64,000 bases of DNA from Pseudoalteromonas sp. FUC4 (GTDB taxonomy: Bacteria > Pseudomonadota > Gammaproteobacteria > Enterobacterales > Alteromonadaceae): assembly GCF_008370255.1 (NCBI RefSeq), contig NZ_SEUI01000002.1, positions 442,220 to 506,219 on the forward strand, given 5' to 3'. The translations under genes and the position numbers were made by a program. This document shows positions 62,201-64,000 of this stretch, one piece after another. The first letter of the stretch is position 1. Every line of letters begins with the position of its first letter. The notes under the pieces were generated by a model that worked only from the letters and a program-made list of their open reading frames with translations, was not told the DNA's origin and searched no databases.

Positions 62201-62405
62201 AATTGATAACCTTACTAACCTTTTAAACGATGACTGGGGTGTACTTAAAAAAGGCGCTTTCGTAGGTAACAAAGTAATCAAAACGTCTATTGATGATCAA
62301 GACCGTTACGTATATTCAGACTTTAATTCTAGTAATGTAGGTACAACTACTGAAAGTAGTGCGTCTGTATGGCAAATGCGTGTAGGTGTTCGTTACACTT
62401 TCTAA
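59217..62405 (+). CDS. Oar-like TonB-dependent receptor 2
   Basis: 1062 residues, a diverged paralogue of the preceding receptor. It shares the signal, the carboxypeptidase-regulatory-like domain (SAIKGQVMGPNGNPAAGTKVTI), the plug (LENQPAINRDLKDIIRIDPRI) and the barrel ending in RYTF. Differences lie mainly in the extracellular loops. In addition it has a Cys pair in the plug (INCGGGN and FTSCNINAVTKSGG), which could form a disulfide and is absent from receptor 1. Both appear intact. Ligand unknown. Confidence 0.88.
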   Translation: MKTQLRKTALSLAIAACVGVSGAAMANETTSAIKGQVMGPNGNPAAGTKVTILHVPSGSVKTTEVNDAGYFTAKGLRVGGPYKVVVDSDVYADQEFNNIILNIGNDYPVNVSLESQSSMEQIVVTGAPISAMSGGTGPASTFTLTDLENQPAINRDLKDIIRIDPRITIDDSRGSINCGGGNPRYNSLTLDGVRMNDNFGLSSNGYPTINAPFSFDSIEQVSAELAPFDVQYGGFTSCNINAVTKSGGNELHGGVFFDYTNDSMQGDSIEGEDYDAGNYTEKRYGFNVGLPLIEDKLFLFTSYEKLEGVKQFNYGGLTSGSVTADDLSRVQTASQSRYNYDAGGMPSSSPIEDEKILVKLDWNINESHRANIIYNYNDAFTISQSDADNDELSLSNHFYEQGAEFTSIVASLYSDWSDDFSTEVRIGKSELDARVESLDAASSFGEMQINTANGGTIYIGPDDSRQSNDLNYDTTTAKFAGTYYLDQHTITAGYEYEELEIFNQFVQHTEGEWRFASVEDFENGIASSLAYDNAAGTNNPTDLAANFSYAQHTFYIQDEYSFTDIDASLTFGLRYDKYTSDDKPNLNENYVSRYGFSNQSTFDGVDLIQPRVGFQWYATDALEVRAGVGLFSGGNPNVWLSNSYSNDGISKATSSIYDLSDTYFVLNKDGEYDPFVDLFIPQNVNGGTPGYEVPQELYDKVAGSGAGDSNVNAVASDFEIPSEWKYSLGATFTTENEYVISLDYLYSKKKDAATLIDLGLMDSGKTTFDGRPLYVGKDDVLNPGKTRSRDYLLTNVNGDSGDSSVISLGISKQYDNGVNFSFGYAYTDSDDVNPMNSSVADSNYSNIALTNPGNPGVASSDYEIPHRFTLTLGYQHEFVDGYATRFNLFGEAYKGLPYSYTYNSSDRAFGDLNNYGYGSRQLLYVPLENDPNVVYDMSADEINEFNDFIASEGLERGEITGRNSQNADWFVKFNFKLTQELPGFMEGHKGEAFFVIDNLTNLLNDDWGVLKKGAFVGNKVIKTSIDDQDRYVYSDFNSSNVGTTTESSASVWQMRVGVRYTF

Positions 62406-62432
62406 TTTAGAATTGTAAACTAATACATTTTT

Positions 62433-62457
62433 AAAAGCCCACTTTGTGGGCTTTTTT
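62433..62457. terminator. bidirectional terminator between receptor 2 and the MarR gene
   Basis: AAAAGCCCAC and GTGGGCTTTT pair around TTT, with T-runs on both sides. It serves two convergent genes. Confidence 0.85.
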
Positions 62458-62887
62458 ATGTCTTTAATTTATTATTTAACTTTTCAAAAATACTCACTAA
62501 CGCTTCATATTCTTCGTTAGTCAGAGTACTCAGTAATTGTTTTTCCCAATTCAATGCATCAGGCGCTATTTGTTCATATAAGCTTTGACCTGCTTTGCTC
62601 AGTACAAGTAAGGCCGCGCGTTTGTCCTGCTCATTTAACTCACTTATCACTAAACCTTTATCTATTAAAACTTTTACCGCACGCGACACTGTCGACTTAT
62701 CCATATTTGCTTGCGTGCATAAATCCTTTGCGTTGCTTTGGCCATACTGCGCTAAATTAGCAAGTATTCGCCACTGGGGAATATTTAAACCGTACTTAGT
62801 TTGATAAACCTCGGCAAAGTCGTTACTTACACGTGTTGCTACATTCGTTAATTGATAAGGTAAGAACGTTGCTAAATCAATTTTCAT
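62456..62887 (-). CDS. MarR-family regulator, probable hmg repressor
   Basis: 143 residues. The winged helix-turn-helix covers about 30-105: YGLNIPQWRILANLAQYGQ, then KDLCTQANMDKSTVSRAVKVL as recognition helix, and the wing SELNEQDKRAALLVLS. It is divergent from hmgA with 150 bp between, and a 16 bp dyad lies in that gap. Therefore it probably responds to a tyrosine or aromatic-acid catabolite and controls hmgA; this is by position. Confidence 0.85.
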   Translation of the reverse strand: MKIDLATFLPYQLTNVATRVSNDFAEVYQTKYGLNIPQWRILANLAQYGQSNAKDLCTQANMDKSTVSRAVKVLIDKGLVISELNEQDKRAALLVLSKAGQSLYEQIAPDALNWEKQLLSTLTNEEYEALVSIFEKLNNKLKT

Positions 62888-62967
62888 TTTTGGTTATCCC
62901 AGTTTTATAAGGTTTACTTTGGTGTTCATTAATATTTACGCAGGTACGTAGTTGCACATTTGATATT

Positions 62968-62983
62968 AGTCTCACTTGAGAGT
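62968..62983. promoter_or_regulatory. candidate MarR operator between marR and hmgA
   Basis: AGTCTCACTTGAGAGT is a near-perfect 16 bp palindrome, with one mismatched pair apart from the 2-base centre. Its size fits MarR operators, and it lies about 55 bp upstream of hmgA. Confidence 0.5.
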
Positions 62984-63037
62984 ATCTTAACTGAAATAAA
63001 AAGAATATTAAACCAACCCCTCTCACAGGAGTCAGTA

Positions 63038-64000
63038 ATGACGACACAATTAAGTTATATGACCGGTTTTGGTAATGAATTTGAAACACAAGCGCTACCC
63101 GATGCACTGCCAATAGGACAATTTAGCCCACAAAAGGTCAAATACGATTTATACACCGAGCAATTTAGTTCGACTGCATTTACGGCTCCTCGCGCTTCAA
63201 ATCGTCGCACTTGGTTTTACCGCCTTCGTCCATCTGTAGTGCAAGGTGATTACCAAGCAATTGATAACGGCCTAATAAGAACAGCCCCAATCACTGAAGC
63301 CGTAACACCACCAACAATGCTACGTTGGAATCCTACTGATATGCCTTCACAGCCTACTGATTTTATTGATGGCTTGGTAACTATGGCAGCTAATGGCAGT
63401 GCTAATGGGCAATCTGGTATTGGCATTCATGTATATGTCGCTAATCAGTCAATGCAAGAGCGTTACTTTTGCAATGCCGATGGCGAAATGTTGTTTGTTC
63501 CTCAGCAAGGTGAGTTATTAATTCACACCGAGTGCGGTAAGTTAAGCATTAAACCAGGTGAAATTGCTGTAATTCCCAGAGGAATTAAGTTCTCAGTTGA
63601 TTTAATTGATAATACAGCCCGTGGTTATATTTGTGAAAATTATGGCCACGCGCTTGAGCTTGCAGAGCGAGGACCTGTTGGTGCCAACGGTTATGCCAAC
63701 GACAGAGACTTTCAATACCCTGTAGCTGCCTTTGAAGATAAAGAAGGTGACTTTGAGCTTGTATCTAAATTCAACGGTAATTTATTTAGCTGTGAAATAA
63801 AGCACTCTCCTTTTGATGTGGTTGCATGGACGGGTAACAGCTCTCCCTATAAATACGACTTATCGCGTTTTAATGTGATGAATACAGTAAGTTTTGATCA
63901 CCCCGACCCATCTATATTCACTGTACTAACCTCTCCTTCTGCTACTGAGGGTATGGCAAATGTCGATTTTGTGATATTTCCACCGCGTTGGATGGTAGCC
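63038..64000 (+). CDS. hmgA: homogentisate 1,2-dioxygenase (partial, 3' end beyond window)
   Basis: The first 321 codons, open to the window edge; full-length enzymes have about 435 residues. It opens homogentisate to maleylacetoacetate in tyrosine and phenylalanine catabolism, using Fe(II). Family features: MTGFGNEFETQALPDALPIG at the start, RASNRRTWFYRLRPSV, CENYGHALELAERGPVGANG and VVAWTGNSSPYKYDLSRF; the last visible residues FVIFPPRWMVA lead into the iron-ligand segment, which is cut off. AGGAG lies 7 bp before the ATG. fahA and maiA would be expected next. Confidence 0.95.
   Translation, partial: MTTQLSYMTGFGNEFETQALPDALPIGQFSPQKVKYDLYTEQFSSTAFTAPRASNRRTWFYRLRPSVVQGDYQAIDNGLIRTAPITEAVTPPTMLRWNPTDMPSQPTDFIDGLVTMAANGSANGQSGIGIHVYVANQSMQERYFCNADGEMLFVPQQGELLIHTECGKLSIKPGEIAVIPRGIKFSVDLIDNTARGYICENYGHALELAERGPVGANGYANDRDFQYPVAAFEDKEGDFELVSKFNGNLFSCEIKHSPFDVVAWTGNSSPYKYDLSRFNVMNTVSFDHPDPSIFTVLTSPSATEGMANVDFVIFPPRWMVA

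Noticed and set aside
1..64000. CRISPR array, prophage, restriction or toxin-antitoxin defence island
   Set aside because: No regular spacer repeats, phage structural genes, methylase/nuclease pairs or toxin-antitoxin pairs were seen; the only mobile-DNA signature is the integron at the left end.

Overview
The window is about 40% GC, gene-dense Gammaproteobacterial chromosome. Gene content points to a marine Alteromonadales, most likely Pseudoalteromonas: Oar-like TonB-dependent receptors, a GlyGly-CTERM protein, XdhC/IorAB, the PqiABC operon, DctBD with an SLC13 transporter, and HmgA with a MarR repressor. This assignment is inference from protein character, not from a search. No rRNA, tRNA, CRISPR array, prophage or intact insertion sequence was seen.

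Layout. 1-2245 is the attI end of a chromosomal integron: an SOS-controlled integron integrase (intI) reads rightward, and a cassette array reads leftward off the window edge. Two cassettes are visible: a DinB-family gene and a frameshifted Cys-rich secreted protein. Their boundaries are fixed by matching core sites. 2438-4693 is a FadE-type acyl-CoA dehydrogenase with a FadR-like operator. 5034-12867 is an RND efflux operon (adaptor, pump, outer-membrane factor, quinone-oxidoreductase-like protein) with a divergent LysR regulator. A diguanylate cyclase follows. 14063-19817 is a molybdenum hydroxylase region (moaA, iorB, iorA, a MobA-like protein, xdhC).

20765-21545 is the most interesting non-coding stretch. 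It holds two Fur boxes, a probable RyhB-type small RNA with a rho-independent terminator, and a strongly nested RNA fold just upstream of a secreted Sel1-repeat protein gene. 22405-29719 carries an aldehyde dehydrogenase, then an SLC13 transporter and porin driven by a sigma-54 promoter with two activator sites, and the DctB/DctD pair that probably controls them. 29910-35563 has small membrane or zinc-ribbon proteins, a CheY-like regulator, YbaK, and dnaK-dnaJ with a sigma-32-type promoter. 35805-40777 has a thioesterase, a truncated solute-binding protein and pqiABC.

41702-52667 has a di-heme peroxidase-like protein with extra N-terminal modules, an NhaC-type antiporter, an M16 lipoprotein peptidase, a MAPEG protein, a cyclophilin with a GlyGly-CTERM tail, a small DUF3820 gene and a UshA-like nucleotidase. 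52697-62405 pairs a membrane-tethered solute-binding protein with a membrane protein that ends in a predicted DNA-binding domain, then an S1/P1 nuclease and two large paralogous Oar-like receptors. The window ends in hmgA (cut by the edge), divergent from a MarR-family regulator.

Many gene starts were moved from the longest possible reading frame, using Shine-Dalgarno spacing, regulatory sites or family N-termini; the reasons are given per entry. Residue positions are approximate unless a specific residue number is given.
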